Source: Lindgomyces ingoldianus
Taxonomy: Eukaryota; Ascomycota; Dothideomycetes; Pleosporales; Lindgomycetaceae
NCBI RefSeq assembly: GCF_010093535.1
Contig: NW_022985251.1
Location: 45,738 to 59,441 of the forward strand
Reading direction: 5' to 3'
DNA length: 13,704 bases
The first letter of the stretch is position 1; each line of letters opens with the position of its first letter. The position numbers and the translations under genes are program-made. Below the pieces are notes generated by a model. The model saw nothing but the letters and a program-made list of their open reading frames with translations. It did no database searches and had not been told where the DNA came from. This document shows positions 1 through 9,236 of this stretch, piece by piece.

Positions 1-429
1 TTAAAGTAAGCATAGATAAAATAGTAGTGTAAAGAAATATAGTATAAAAAAAGATAGAGTAAAAAGAAATATAAAGTATTAAAAAAGTTAAAGATAAAAA
101 AATATTATAAAATAAAACATAATATAGAAAAGTATAAAAGAAAGTATAGTATAGAAAAAAGTATAGCGTAAAAAAACATAATATAAAAAGATATAAAGTA
201 TTAAAAGTATAGTTAGAAAAAATTTAAAGTTAGAAGAGATATACATAATATAAATAAAGGTAAGTGTATAAAAAGTATTATATAAAATATAAAAAGTATA
301 GTTAGAGAAAATTTAAAGTTAGAAGAAATATACATAATGTAAATAGAGGTAAGTATAGTATAAAAAGTATTATATAAAATATTATAAAGAAAAACATAGT
401 GTAATAAAAACATTGTTAGGAAAGTTAAA
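1..429. repeat. A-rich low-complexity tract
   Basis: The plus strand is dominated by A and G with very little C, in recurring words such as AAAGTATA and AAAAAGTA. No coding frame reads sensibly here. The short open frame on the complementary strand at 213-413 is a by-product of the base composition, being only Phe, Ile, Leu and Tyr. The tract looks like degenerate satellite or simple-sequence DNA at the left end of the mutated block. Telomere repeats are not visible. Confidence 0.7.
206..385. repeat. Tandem duplication, about 89-92 bp unit
   Basis: A unit starting AGTATAGTTAG at 206 recurs at 295. The word ATTTAAAGTTAGAAG at 222 recurs at 311, and AAAAGTATTATATAAAATAT at 271 recurs at 363. 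The offset is 89 bp, rising to 92 bp after a 3 bp insertion in the second copy. The copies differ at only a few positions. Confidence 0.85.
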
Positions 430-481
430 GAAAGACGTAGTAGAGAAAGACGTAGTAAAGAAAGACATAGTAAAGAAAGAT
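430..481. repeat. 15-bp tandem array, 3.4 copies
   Basis: The unit GAAAGACGTAGTAAA starts at 430, 445, 460 and 475, with small changes (CG to CA in the third copy). It lies between the A-rich tract and the GC-rich palindromic minisatellite. Confidence 0.9.
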
Positions 482-515
482 ACTTAGGTGGGAAACAGTA
501 CTACTGCTATAGAGT

Positions 516-775
516 TAAGTTGCCCCCTAGGGCAAGAATGTATATATTGTATATGCTATTAAGGCTTACCCCTAGGGGCAAGAAGTCCTAGCCCTAAATC
601 TATTACCTCTAGCCTCTAGCTTAAAGGCTTGCCCCTAGGGGCAAAAGCCGCCTGCCCTGCATCTATATGCCGCTAGGCTCTAGACTAAAGGCTTGCCCCT
701 AGGAGCAAGATCTTTCTCCACTATGTCCTTACATGTAGTTTCTGTCTAAAAGGCTTGCCCTAAGAGGGTACAAGC
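516..775. repeat. Minisatellite with a CCCCTAGGGG palindrome in each unit
   Basis: Five units carry a version of AAGGCTTGCCCCTAGGGGCAAG. The palindrome arms begin at about 520, 566, 629, 693 and 755, giving spacings of 46, 63, 64 and 62 bp. The copy at 629-644 is a perfect 16-bp palindrome, and the one at 693-708 has one mismatch. Between palindromes the units share a looser CTAGCCTCTAG-like spacer. The array is much richer in GC than its surroundings. A single further CCCCTAGGGG is at 3451-3460. Confidence 0.85.
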
Positions 776-925
776 TTCCCACCCCTAGTATTCTTACCCT
801 TTAAAGTAAGAACTAAAGTAGCTTTACTAAAATAAATAACTACCTACGCTTTCTCTCTACCTTCTCTCTGCCTTCTCTTTTCCTGCTATCTTCTTATTTG
901 CATTTAACACTAGACTTATTACAAA
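776..925. other. Intergenic stretch with a pyrimidine-rich tract
   Basis: About 845-890 is an almost pure C/T run on the plus strand (repeated CTTTCTCTCTACC-like words). It sits just ahead of the first coding relic, and pyrimidine tracts are common in fungal promoters, so it could be promoter remains. No gene is seen. Confidence 0.35.
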
Positions 926-1438
926 ATAAAACGCTAAAACTTATTAACCTCTAGTAAAAGAAAAAAGAAGTAGTGTTATTAAAAGCCTAAGTCTAAAGCT
1001 ATAGCCCTTAAAAAAATAAAGTTAGTTTATAAGCTAGCAAAACTGTATTAACTAGCAATAGTAAAATTCTTAATTAATGCACTTACTTTAGAATAGACTG
1101 TTAGCAGAAATTAATCTATTAATAAGGCGCACAAGCAGCAGCTTTATAAGATATTTAGTAAATAAAGTGTTTTTTAAAAAGACCTAAGTTATTAACTTAG
1201 AATAGCGTGCACTAAAAAGCAGGTAAAAAAGATGCTAGATTATCTTAGCTAGAAGCAGGCGCAGGATAGACAGGTTGCCGCTGCAAAAGAGGATATACAG
1301 AGAGAGAAGTTTAAGTAGCCTTTATTTAAAGATTAGGATATAGTAGTAGAAAAGAAGGCTAAACTTATAGCAGGCAATTATAAAGTAGAGGCTCTAAAGA
1401 AGCGCCTACAGCTTTTAGGTTATAGTAAGAAAAAGTAA
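926..1438 (+). pseudogene. Small basic coiled-coil-like protein relic, unidentified
   Basis: One frame reads as a plausible hydrophilic protein of about 170 codons, broken by roughly a dozen TAA/TAG codons and no TGA. The proposed start is ATA at 926, followed by A; ATGA would become ATAA under the window's mutation pattern, giving Met-Lys-Arg at the N-terminus. The N-terminal third is Lys/Arg-rich (SSKRKKK). The C-terminal half is charged and helical-looking (QVAAAKEDIQREKF, then EALKKRLQLLGYSKKK) and ends at TAA 1436-1438. I do not recognise the family. A DNA-binding accessory protein or the C-terminus of a transposase would fit the composition, but that is only a guess. Confidence 0.5.
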
Positions 1439-1500
1439 TAGTAGATTTATAACATTTATAACAAAGGTTAAAACCTGCCCCCTTTAAGACAAGTAAACTA

Positions 1501-1743
1501 ATGCAAGCTAATATAAAACAAGACACACTACTACTACATCTACACACTAAGCTTTAGGCTAACTAAGAAGATTTAATTCTGCCTAATAACTATAGCTAGA
1601 TATAGACAGAGTTAGCAACTTTATTATTTTTAGATAATACACTTTTCTAGAGCCTAAAAATAAAGGTAGAGCAGCAAATGCTAGAACACCTTAGGCTAAG
1701 TAGTTAAGTTAAATTTCTAGTAAGGCAACTAGGCACTTTATAA
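1501..1743 (+). pseudogene. Short hypothetical protein relic, about 80 codons
   Basis: A frame from ATG 1501 to TAA 1741-1743 reads MQANIKQDTLLLHLHTKL and continues with plausible mixed composition (for example VEQQMLEHLRLSSQVKFL). It is interrupted by a handful of TAA/TAG codons in the Gln/Trp pattern. The start codon survives because it is followed by C (ATGC is not a target of the mutation). It lies 62 bp after the previous relic on the same strand, so the two could be exons of one gene. No family recognised. Confidence 0.4.
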
Positions 1744-2234
1744 AGAAATTAGAATTAGAAGTAAATAATTATAAAATAGTGCAAATTCTTACTTAGCTAG
1801 GCAACATTTAACATTTTTATATTTAAATAGATAGCAAGCTATAGAATTAATAATGTAAGTAGATACTACTAAAAGTAATTAGAATTACACTAAAAGTACA
1901 ACAGTTCTAGTTTACTATGTTTTACTTTATAATTAACTTAATATCTTAAATATGCAGTAAATTTAGCATTAACATCTAGTCTAGTAACTAGATTTAGTTA
2001 GTAAGTCTCTTATAAGTATAAAAGCTTATAAATGTTTAACAACTATTCTACTCTAACCTAGATAACTAAAAAGATGTTACTTTTTATAGGCAGTAAAACC
2101 TTTTCTTAACAGCTAGCAACAACATATATAATAGTTTGTATTAATTTATGCTTTTAACACTAGACCTAGGCTTTGTAGACATCCACTCCCTTCTTAAGAC
2201 TACAAAGTAAGAGGGGAAGGTAATAAGCATTATT
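1744..2234. other. AT-rich intergenic stretch with a small inverted repeat
   Basis: No convincing coding frame was found. CTTTGTAG (2171-2178) and CTACAAAG (2200-2207) form an 8-bp stem with a 21-base loop just upstream of the next relic. It is unrelated in sequence to the ACTAGT-core hairpins further right. Otherwise this is featureless mutated DNA. Confidence 0.4.
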
Positions 2235-3365
2235 ATGTTCTATGTTTGCTAATAGCTAAACTGTAATCCTATAAAAGTTAGCAAGCGTAACAATAATAAG
2301 CCTCTTTTACACAAGAATCTCCTACTAGCTTTGCAGAAAAAGTGCAGTAATAATGCAAAGAAGTAGTCTATAAAACTTTAGAAGCGTCTTTTAAAGTATG
2401 TTAAAAACAAAATAAGTAATTTTACTAGCCTAGAAATAAAGTATTACCTACATAAGTACCTAAATAATGCTAGAGATGCTTATGCTAAACAGTTTAAGCA
2501 TTAAGCATAAAGAGACATGCTAATTTTTATTATTAAGTTAGCTAGCCTACATTTACAGCATAAATGCCTAGTGCAGTTTAACACTAAGGATTCTAGAAAG
2601 ATAAGCTTAAAACCTATATTTATAATTACTTAGGCTATTTATAAATTAATATTTTGTATTCTAAAAGTAGCATAAAACTTAGCGCTAAGAAAGAAAAGTG
2701 CAGTAAACAACTTATGTAAGATAATAAAGCTAGTAATTACTAAGTAGGCTGCAAAGTAATGCGCAGAAGCATTAAAAAGTTACAGTAAAAAATAGCAGCT
2801 ATTAACAGTTTAACTAATAGAGGCAGAACATGCAAAGTATAATACACTACTAGAGAAATTGCGTCCTTTAAGCCCCTTTTTCCCTAGCCTATTATCTAAC
2901 TGTCAGTTAGTTGCTCTTAGCAAGGCCTATAGTAGAAATAAGGTGGCTGTTTGCAATAGCAGATTAGGCACACATAAGCCACATAGAGAGCATTCCACAA
3001 CCTAAAGTAGCAGAGATAGGGTGACTGCTAGCGCTTACAGGACAGGTGATTCTCAGCCTCTGTTAGCACAAGATCTAGGTGCGCCGGCACTAGACAAAGT
3101 GCAAACCCTCCTAAGGCCGCGCAGTAGTAGAAAAAAGATGTAGCTGCTGCTAGTAGAAAGTTCTAATAGCAGGGCAAGCGCCTAAAAGCTAGATAGTAAA
3201 AGAAGGTTAGAAAATCATCTATTAAACTAGCATTAGGGCTGTAACCATTCTAAAGTATAGCAGCACATGGCGAGAGGATCAGGGCATTAGAGGCGACGCG
3301 TGGCTGCTAAGGCTGGAAAATGCCTCACAGGGGTAGAACACAATGTTATCAGGCGTCGCACGTAA
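2235..3365 (+). pseudogene. Medium-sized unidentified protein relic with a less mutated 3' half
   Basis: The frame starts at ATG 2235 (MFYVCQQLNC) and runs to about 2900 with in-frame TAA/TAG only. Its helical, Lys-rich segments include SLEIKYYLHKYLNNARDAYAK and a stretch near 2760-2870 that looks like coiled coil (AEALKSYSKK, LIEAEHAKYNTLLEKL). From about 2900 the same frame continues into sequence where YCA and TGR survive, and stops become rare. It passes SSRDRVTASAYRTG and reaches HMARGSGH at 3264-3287, then TAG 3288 (possibly a former Trp or Gln codon), ending at TAA 3363-3365. The His/Cys pattern near 3210-3287 (NHLLNQHQGCNHS) hints at a degenerate zinc-binding end, but no classical spacing is present. 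Family unknown; next relic same strand. Confidence 0.55.
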
Positions 3366-3875
3366 GTTAGGATGCGCTTAGTGCTTACACGCGTAACTGT
3401 CTTAAGCTATTTAGGCTGTTGTCACACATTTCTTTTATTTAGTAGCCTAACCCCTAGGGGCCACAGAGGGTATGTTAAATTTGCAACACATTATAAGTAA
3501 ATATATATATTTTTATCTAAAAAGAGAGGTCTTGCATAAGCTAAGGAGAGGACATATAGCAAACAACTTAACAAGGGAGCGAGATCCAAACAAGGTAGAA
3601 TAAGTGTATTGTAAGGTCTAAGAAGCTCAATAGAGCTCTAAGCTAACTATATACTGTACAAGATAGAAGCTATGCCTAATAAGTGAATAGTGCAGTACAT
3701 AGGTATGATATCGCGTAAGACACGTGCGACAAGAGGCTTAAGGTTTTAACATCTTGCTACTACTAGGGTTCACACCCAGCGAGAGTTTACCAAGAGTAGA
3801 GTCAGACATTTGTAGAGAGGTCAACTATTAGGCTCTCTATACTAATAGCCTCAGCCAGCTTCAGACTAAATTAGA
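2900..3875. other. Island that escaped most of the RIP-like mutation
   Basis: Between about 2900 and 3875 the depleted triplets reappear: TGG at 2943, CCA at 2979 and 2996, TCA at 3279, TGA at 3706, and CTCAGCCAGCTTCAGAC near 3850-3866. GC content is visibly higher. Both flanks are fully depleted. The edges cut through coding frames (the 3' part of the relic at 2235-3365 and the 5' part of the next one), so the change is in mutation load rather than a junction between different genes. Confidence 0.7.
3366..3708. other. Gap between relics, lightly mutated, no gene seen
   Basis: This stretch holds a single CCCCTAGGGG palindrome (3451-3460), matching the core of the left-hand minisatellite, and an AT run (ATATATATATTTTTA) near 3503. 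Frame-by-frame reading gave no convincing product. Frame ends such as TGA at 3706-3708 lie just before the next relic. It may be the promoter region of that relic. Confidence 0.35.
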
Positions 3876-4998
3876 GCAGAAGTATGCACTTAACAACATT
3901 AATACTATTTCATACGCTCTAGCAGTAGACATTAACTGTCTAAATGCACACTCTTCTAACCTAGATAATAAACTTGCACACTGCCTTCTTACTAATTACA
4001 ACATAGTCTTAAGGGAGTTTTAATAGCCGCGCGACTTTACCTTCTACCTATTAGCATTCTACCTAGTATACAGAAATTTCTTATCTCCGCAGCTACTAGC
4101 ATTTCTAATAGATAACCTTCTTGCTATTATGCAAGACAACCTAAGCTACTAAAATAATAGCGCTAGCGTGCTTAATTATAGTTATTTTTAAAAATACTCT
4201 AACATTAAGTAGAGCATCTGTTACAGGCTAGACAACCTTTTTATAACTAAAGGAATAGCAACAGCTGCTCTAGCACTTTTAGAGTTAGAAGCTAATGCTT
4301 CTAGCTGCGTAGCTGCAAAGCAGCAACAGCTGTTGCAGCGTCTACAAGGCTAGCTTACCCTAGAGGATTTTAATTTGTCTAAGCCCTTTACTTAAGAGCA
4401 GCAGCGTATTAAAACTACAGTTGCAGAGAAGAAGTTTACCTTTTAAATAAAGCAAGTGCTCTTTATGTAAGTCTCTTGCCTAGTTAATAAGCACTACAGC
4501 TTTATAACAGTTCTTAATCTAATCTTCTAGTTAATGCATTTCTACCTTAAAGAAGCTTAGCAGTATACACACTTACTACAGTCTTTCTAGCTGTCTATCT
4601 TCTCTAAGGTGCTTAGATCCTTTGCTAGGATTTTTAGGCTTATAATTAATAACTTGCGTAGGAGGTTTAAGGCTACTAAATTTATAAAGTTAGGTGTTAC
4701 TTTAGCTAAAAGCGTGTCTGCACTTAATTAGCTAGAAAGCTACTGCTTTACTAAGTTTTCTAAGTTGTTAATAAGTTTAGTGCTTAAACCTCTAGGTACT
4801 ATAGATAGAATAGAGCGCGGGGCATGGCCATACATCAATCCCTAGATGCTAGATCTCCAGGGCGGTGGCACGCTTAGTCTCGCACAGTGGCCGCGAGGTA
4901 AAAATGGCTAACTATTGCTAATGCATATAGCGTCTATTGCATTCTACTATAAGTTAGAGGTAGCAGTAAGCTGTTATAGTAATGTGTAGTTCTAAAAG
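3709..4998 (+). pseudogene. Large unidentified protein relic, first part
   Basis: After TGA 3706-3708 this frame reads for about 430 codons with roughly one TAA/TAG per 20 codons. The opening lies in the lightly mutated island and is clean (GFTPSESLPRVESDICREV near 3760-3817). Later segments are protein-like, including ITKGIATAALALLELEANA and a Gln-rich AAKQQQLLQRLQG near 4308-4350, then LTLEDFNLSKPF. A spared patch at 4806-4918 encodes WPYINP and GGGTLSLAQWPRGKNG in the same frame with Trp codons intact, which fixes the frame. The true start is not clear. I do not recognise the family; neither helicase nor recombinase motifs are evident. Confidence 0.55.
4806..4918. other. 113-bp unmutated GC-rich patch inside the relic
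   Basis: This patch keeps TGG (4828, 4866, 4888), CCA, TCA and a CAG codon preceded by C. All of these are nearly absent for more than 900 bp on either side. It stays in the reading frame of the surrounding relic, with only one in-frame TAG (4843-4845). Frame continuity argues against insertion of unrelated DNA; local gene conversion or patchy mutation would fit. Confidence 0.65.
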
Positions 4999-5086
4999 CT
5001 AAGCAGCATACAGGCAAAAGAGCTAAGTAGTGTAGCTAAGTTTCTAGAGAAGATGTTTTAAAAATTATAAGTGCTACAGATAATTG

Positions 5087-6334
5087 CGTTTGTCACCTAC
5101 TAGTTTAGTTATACATTAAATAAAGGCAGTTAAAGCTAGAGAAGCAGTAGAACACAAGAGAGCAAAGAGCACTAGCAGGAGCTTATATAGCAATAGTTCT
5201 AATCTAGAAAACTATTCTTATAGATGTACGTTTATTACTCTACTTAGATGTTTTAGGGGTTTTTTAGCACTAATGTCTAGGTTAAATAGAGAGTACAAAC
5301 TAGTTTTTTTACTCTTTGTCTCTAAAGATGCTGCCCTACCTACCTTTATATTAACTAAGACGCAACAAGACTTTACTAAGAAGCTATATAATAGCAGTAT
5401 GTAATCTAATAGGTTAGTAAATAAATTCTTTACATCTTAGAATGTAATATAGTTCTTAGTCCTCTGCGCAGCCGCCTAATACACAGCTACAAGCTTAATA
5501 AGTAGGGAGCTCTAGATTAGTGCACTATGCGTTGCAATAATTTCTAGCAAGGTTAAATACATGCTAGGGTTATATTAATTAAGGCTTAGCTATTAGAGGG
5601 TTATTAGGCTAACTAGATTAGCGCCTCTAGCAACAGCGCTTATAGCAAGACTAGGCAGCCTTAAACAGGTATCTAAAAAGGCAGAACACAAGGCTAAACA
5701 TCTACTAAATAAGAAAACAGTAATTAACTTTAGCTGTCTTATTCTCTTTGCTATAATACTACTACTAGTTAAAGAAAGTTTTTAGCTTCTAAAAAAGAAT
5801 TTTAAAAGAGAAGACTAAAAAGTGCTAAAGCATTATTAAGTTACTTACTAATGCTTAGTAAAGTGCCTTAGTAATCCTCTCTACAATGTAATGCTAATAA
5901 TAGTGTTAACACTAGCTTTATTATTAGTTACCCTAGCAGTAGCGCCTAAGACACAGCATTTTAATGCAGGGCTAAAGAAGGATGCTATAATGTTTGCATT
6001 AAATTTAGTAACAAGAATACTTTAGTTTCTTATACTAAAGAGGTTTCTATAGAAGGTAGATAATAGGCTTATGCTTTAGATGCTAGAGATAACAAAGAAA
6101 ATTAGTAAGATAATTTATAATTACTTATAAGCTATTATTTATATACTAACTACAGAATATAAAGCATAAAGAGGTAAGCAACTGCATGCTGCAAGAGCTA
6201 GAGTGGGTAGTAGTAGAGCGTAGAAACTAAGATAGTCTACAAAATAGTAAATTATCCCTCTACAGTGTAAAAGACTTACTGTAGATGCGTAATAAGTTAA
6301 TGTCTCTTTAGAAAACTCTAGTAAGGTTAATTAA
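5087..6334 (+). pseudogene. Large unidentified protein relic, second part, shifted frame
   Basis: Right of about 5.0-5.1 kb the previous frame becomes stop-dense (about 13 percent TAA/TAG). The frame one base to the right then falls to about 4-5 percent and reads, for example, DAALPTFILTKTQQDFTKKL (about 5322-5380) and LKKDAIMFALNLVTRI (about 5970-6020). It ends at TAA 6332-6334. Either an indel or intron joins it to the first part, or it is a separate gene. It is rich in Leu, which in RIP-mutated DNA can come from TCA and CCA codons, so the frame choice is uncertain; the old frame also gives some protein-like runs. No family recognised. Confidence 0.4.
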
Positions 6335-6496
6335 AATAATATTTTATAGTTATAATAGCATATAAGTTAAGTGTTGCTTAGGTATTATTAAAAAAAGATA
6401 ATAGTAAGATCTATAAAATAATTAGTGTAGCTATAGTGTAAACTTATAAGCAGGAGATAGCTAAAGAGAAGAGAAGAAGGAGGGGGAGAGAGAGAG

Positions 6497-6575
6497 AGTA
6501 GAAGAAAGAGAAGAGGGGGTTTTAGTATAAGTACTAGTATATATTGCTAAACCCCCTCTCTTTGTCTGCTTCTTA
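6497..6575. repeat. ACTAGT-core hairpin, copy 1
   Basis: The left arm is purine-rich and ends GAGGGGGTTTTAG (6513-6525). The core GTACTAGTAT is at 6531-6540. The right arm CTAAACCCCCTCTC starts at 6547 and runs on as pyrimidines. The arms pair over about 13 bases with one bulge, then imperfectly further out. It lies about 160 bp after the large relic at 5087-6334, so a role at a transcript end is possible. Confidence 0.8.
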
Positions 6576-6790
6576 ACATGTGTATACGTAGTAGCACATG
6601 TAACAGGTAAATTTACTATAATAAAGCATATGTTATAATGTAAAATGCACTAAACTTTATACAGGATACTCTTTTAAAATTAACATAAAATAATTATTAC
6701 ATTTTTAGCTAAAGGTTTTATTTATTATCTTAACATATAGCTAAATAGCTTAGCATAGGTCTAGCTAACATGTAGAATAAGAAGATAGCT

Positions 6791-7186
6791 AGGGGGTAGA
6801 GAGAGGGTTTTAGTATAGGTACCTACTTGCTACTGCTAATGCACTAACTACAGATAAGCTTAGCACACACGCTAGCTATAAACAACTATTTATAACCTTA
6901 TAAGCTTTTTTTACCTCTATAATCTACTACTCTCTGCTCTAGCAGCAGAAGCAGCAGCAGTGACAACAGTAACAATAACAACAATAATAACAACAAGGAC
7001 AGGTGTAATTTTAGTAAATTTAAATAATTTTAACTAAAAAAGTAATTATAAGTTATTTATAGGCTAGCGCTAACTAGTGTAGTGTACTAAAGTTCTAATT
7101 AGCTAATTCTAGCAAGTGTAGCGTTTTCTCTAAGTCTCTTTAAGGCAGTACCTATTCTAAAAGTCCCCCCCCTTCTCTTCTCTCTA
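6791..7186. repeat. ACTAGT-core hairpin family member with a 325-bp insert between its arms
   Basis: The left arm at 6791-6822 (purine-rich run, then TTTTAGTATAGGTAC) matches, inverted, the right arm at 7148-7186 (GTACCTATTCTAAAAG, then CCCCCCCC and a pyrimidine run). TTTTAGTATAGGTAC and the reverse complement TTTTAGAATAGGTAC differ at one base. Unlike the other copies, the arms are separated by about 325 bp (6823-7147) that hold a microsatellite but no gene. It looks like a small inverted-repeat element, or a hairpin into which DNA was inserted. Confidence 0.7.
6940..7000. repeat. CAG/CAA/AAT trinucleotide microsatellite
   Basis: Repeated AGCAGCAGAAGCAGCAGCAG is followed by ACAACAGTAACAATAACAAC-like triplets. 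It lies between the arms of the element at 6791-7186. It is not in any recognised gene. Confidence 0.8.
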
Positions 7187-7368
7187 TATCCTCCACCTTT
7201 ATTTGCTACCTACTGCAGTAGAAACAACCTATTACACTCTAACAAACCTGCCTAGGAACTAGCTAGAAACAGCTAGGTCTAGTATTAGGGCTAAGCCTCT
7301 AAGATTTAGTAAGTGTTTTTTATATTTACTAGACTTTTTATTCTAGTATGCCTAGGCTAGAGCTAATA

Positions 7369-7434
7369 AAAGGGAAAAGGAAAGTTTAGCTTTATATACT
7401 AGTACTTAAAGCTAAACTTTTTTTCTCTTTAGTA
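7369..7434. repeat. ACTAGT-core hairpin, copy with a 14-bp perfect inner stem
   Basis: AAAGTTTAGCTTTA (7381-7394) pairs perfectly with TAAAGCTAAACTTT (7407-7420) around the core TATACTAGTACT (7395-7406). Outside the stem the left side is purine-rich (AAAAGGGAAAAGG) and the right side pyrimidine-rich (TTTTCTCTTT), as in the other members, although the arm sequence itself differs. Confidence 0.85.
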
Positions 7435-8594
7435 CTTATTCTTATCTCCTCTCTAATTAGTAATTATACTTAACTTTTTACTCTAGTACATATTTTGCAT
7501 ATTTTATAACATTATTAAGTTCTTTAGTAAACTTATACTTATTTAGGTTTAGGCTTAGCTAACATTATAATAAAGTTATAGATCTAAGTGCATCTTCTAG
7601 CTATAGTTAGGCAAAGCCTAAAGAGTAGTATAGTTAGATCTAAACCTGCAGCTTTTTACTATATCTAAACACTAATTCTATATCCTAGTTAGCTTTTTTA
7701 ATTTACTATTTCTCTAAGTTTTAAAATTACTATAAAGTTAAACTAGATTCTGCTATAGACACATTATTTAAAAACAAATAGCTAAAAAAGTAAGCCTAGG
7801 CTAAAGCTATTAAAAAGTCTATTACTAATAAGCTTACTAAATTAGACTAAAACTTAAAGGACATTAAAGTAGTTAAGTAGAACACTAAGACTAGTAAAAT
7901 TATTTTATATACAGCTATATAAAGTATTACATAGTTAGCTTTATATTTTAATGCAACCTAAGGCAAGCTTCTAGATGTAATTAAAAGTAATTATAAATTC
8001 TATAAGGTAACTAGTTAACTCTAGCGCGCCTATTTTTTTTACTTTAGTAATGCTAAAGAACCTAACCTATAGATAGTTCTTAACACTATTATAGATAACT
8101 AACACTAGAGGACTTATTATTTTAAAGGCACACTAATAAAGTTCTATAATTTTAAAATGCTGTTAAAAGTTAAGATATATGCTTTTACACTAAAAGTAGT
8201 TATGTTTAACCTTTTTAAATAAGCTAACAGGCCCTTTTATAGTTATAGTATTCTTAAGACTTTTATTTTTAACTAAGCATAGAATCTTATTAAGTGTTTT
8301 AAGTAGCTTAGTAGCTAGGCTAAGAAACAAGCAGCTAACTCTAAGCCTTATAGTAGCAATTACATTACTGCAGATACTATTATAGTAAATGCCTTAAATT
8401 CTAAGATCTTGCGTGTAGAAACTCTAGAAGCTTACGCTAGACTAACCTAGTTAAAAAAAAGTAGCTGCGCTAAGGCTGTAAAACAGATTAAGGCGCTTAG
8501 CAGTAAACAGGTCCCTAAGGAATACGCTGTCTACTCTACTAAGCTAAAAGAAGCACTTAATGTATTTAAGCCTAGTCTAAGTTCTAATTCTAAT

Positions 8595-8672
8595 TTACAT
8601 TTACATTTAAATTTAGATTTAAATTTAGATTTAGATTTAGATTTAGATTTAGATTTAAATTTAAATTTAAAT
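8595..8672. repeat. TTAGAT/TTAAAT hexanucleotide microsatellite in coding frame
   Basis: About thirteen hexamers (TTACAT, TTAAAT, TTAGAT) encode alternating Leu and His, Asn or Asp in the frame of the helicase relic. Because the unit is six bases, copy-number change keeps the frame. It may mark a disordered linker in the ancestral protein. Confidence 0.9.
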
Positions 8673-9140
8673 TCTAATTCTAGCACTGCATTAGATAGAT
8701 TAAGGGAGGACAAAGAGAAGGCACCTGCGCGTAATATTCTAGGCGCTAGAGACAGCAGTAGCAGGGTAGCGCGTCTAACTTTCTAGAAAGGACATAACTA
8801 TAGTTAAGGTAGAGACTACATAAGAAAGAAAAAAAAGGCTGCTTTAGTAATGCTATTATCCTTCTACTACTTAGATGTAAATAAGAACAAGAAAAACTTA
8901 AAGCAGACATAGTTTAAAAATAATAAAGTGTATAAAAGAGTTTACATCTAAGACCTACTTAACTATAAGAAAGTAGACTAAATAGATAACTACTACCCTA
9001 ACCTAAGGTTTAATCTTAGTAATGTAATAAAAAATAAGACCCTAGAATATAAGCTTACTCTACACACTAGCAGTAATGTTAAAGAAGAGATAGAGAAGCC
9101 TAGCTAATTAATAGATAAGCTACTTAAGTTAGATTATACT

Positions 9141-9191
9141 TAAAAAAAAGTTTTGCTATACATACTAGTACCTAACTTAAAAACCCCCCTA
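9141..9191. repeat. ACTAGT-core hairpin, degenerate copy inside the helicase relic
   Basis: GTTTTGCTATACATACTAGTA (9150-9170) resembles the family left arm plus core, and ACTTAAAAACCCCCC follows as a right arm. The outer left arm is A-rich rather than G-rich, so pairing is weaker. It sits within the readable frame without breaking it, just after LDYT and a TAA at 9141. The coding region left of it could therefore be a separate gene ending there. Confidence 0.6.
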
Positions 9192-9211
9192 ACACTTGTT
9201 AATCTGCTGCA

Positions 9212-9236
9212 GACCTAGACCTAGACCTAGACCTAG
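9212..9236. repeat. GACCTA hexanucleotide repeat, four copies
   Basis: Four tandem GACCTA units read Thr-stop repeated (ACC TAG) in the helicase frame. As CAG preceded by C is a target of the mutation, the ancestral unit was most likely ACC CAG, a Thr-Gln repeat. Such short repeats suggest a flexible linker. Confidence 0.85.

Larger units (their letters stand above)
6335..7577. other. Long intergenic region with three hairpin-family members
   Basis: No gene is seen between the unidentified relic and the helicase relic. The region contains hairpin copies at 6497-6575, 6791-7186 and 7369-7434, a purine tract at about 6470-6515, and a CAG/CAA-type microsatellite at 6940-7000. If the flanking genes were once active, the promoter of the helicase gene would lie at the right-hand end, but no clear promoter element survives. 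Confidence 0.5.

Noticed and set aside
213..413. Open frame of 66 codons on the minus strand
   Set aside because: It encodes almost only Phe, Ile, Leu, Tyr and Ser because it lies in an A-rich tandem repeat; a composition artefact.
926..1438. C-terminus of a pogo/Fot1-type transposase
   Set aside because: The charged helical end is only loosely similar in character. No DDE motif, helix-turn-helix or terminal inverted repeats were found nearby.
1365..1547. Open frame of 60 codons on the minus strand
   Set aside because: It lies opposite two plus-strand relics with better frames and has no recognisable features.
3709..6334. Telomere-linked RecQ helicase or DUF3435 recombinase
   Set aside because: Neither helicase motifs nor tyrosine recombinase residues could be found in any frame; the idea rested only on the repeat-rich setting.
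8531..8713. Minus-strand open frame with a Lys-Ser/Phe-Lys repeat
   Set aside because: It is the reverse reading of the TTAGAT/TTAAAT microsatellite within the helicase relic.
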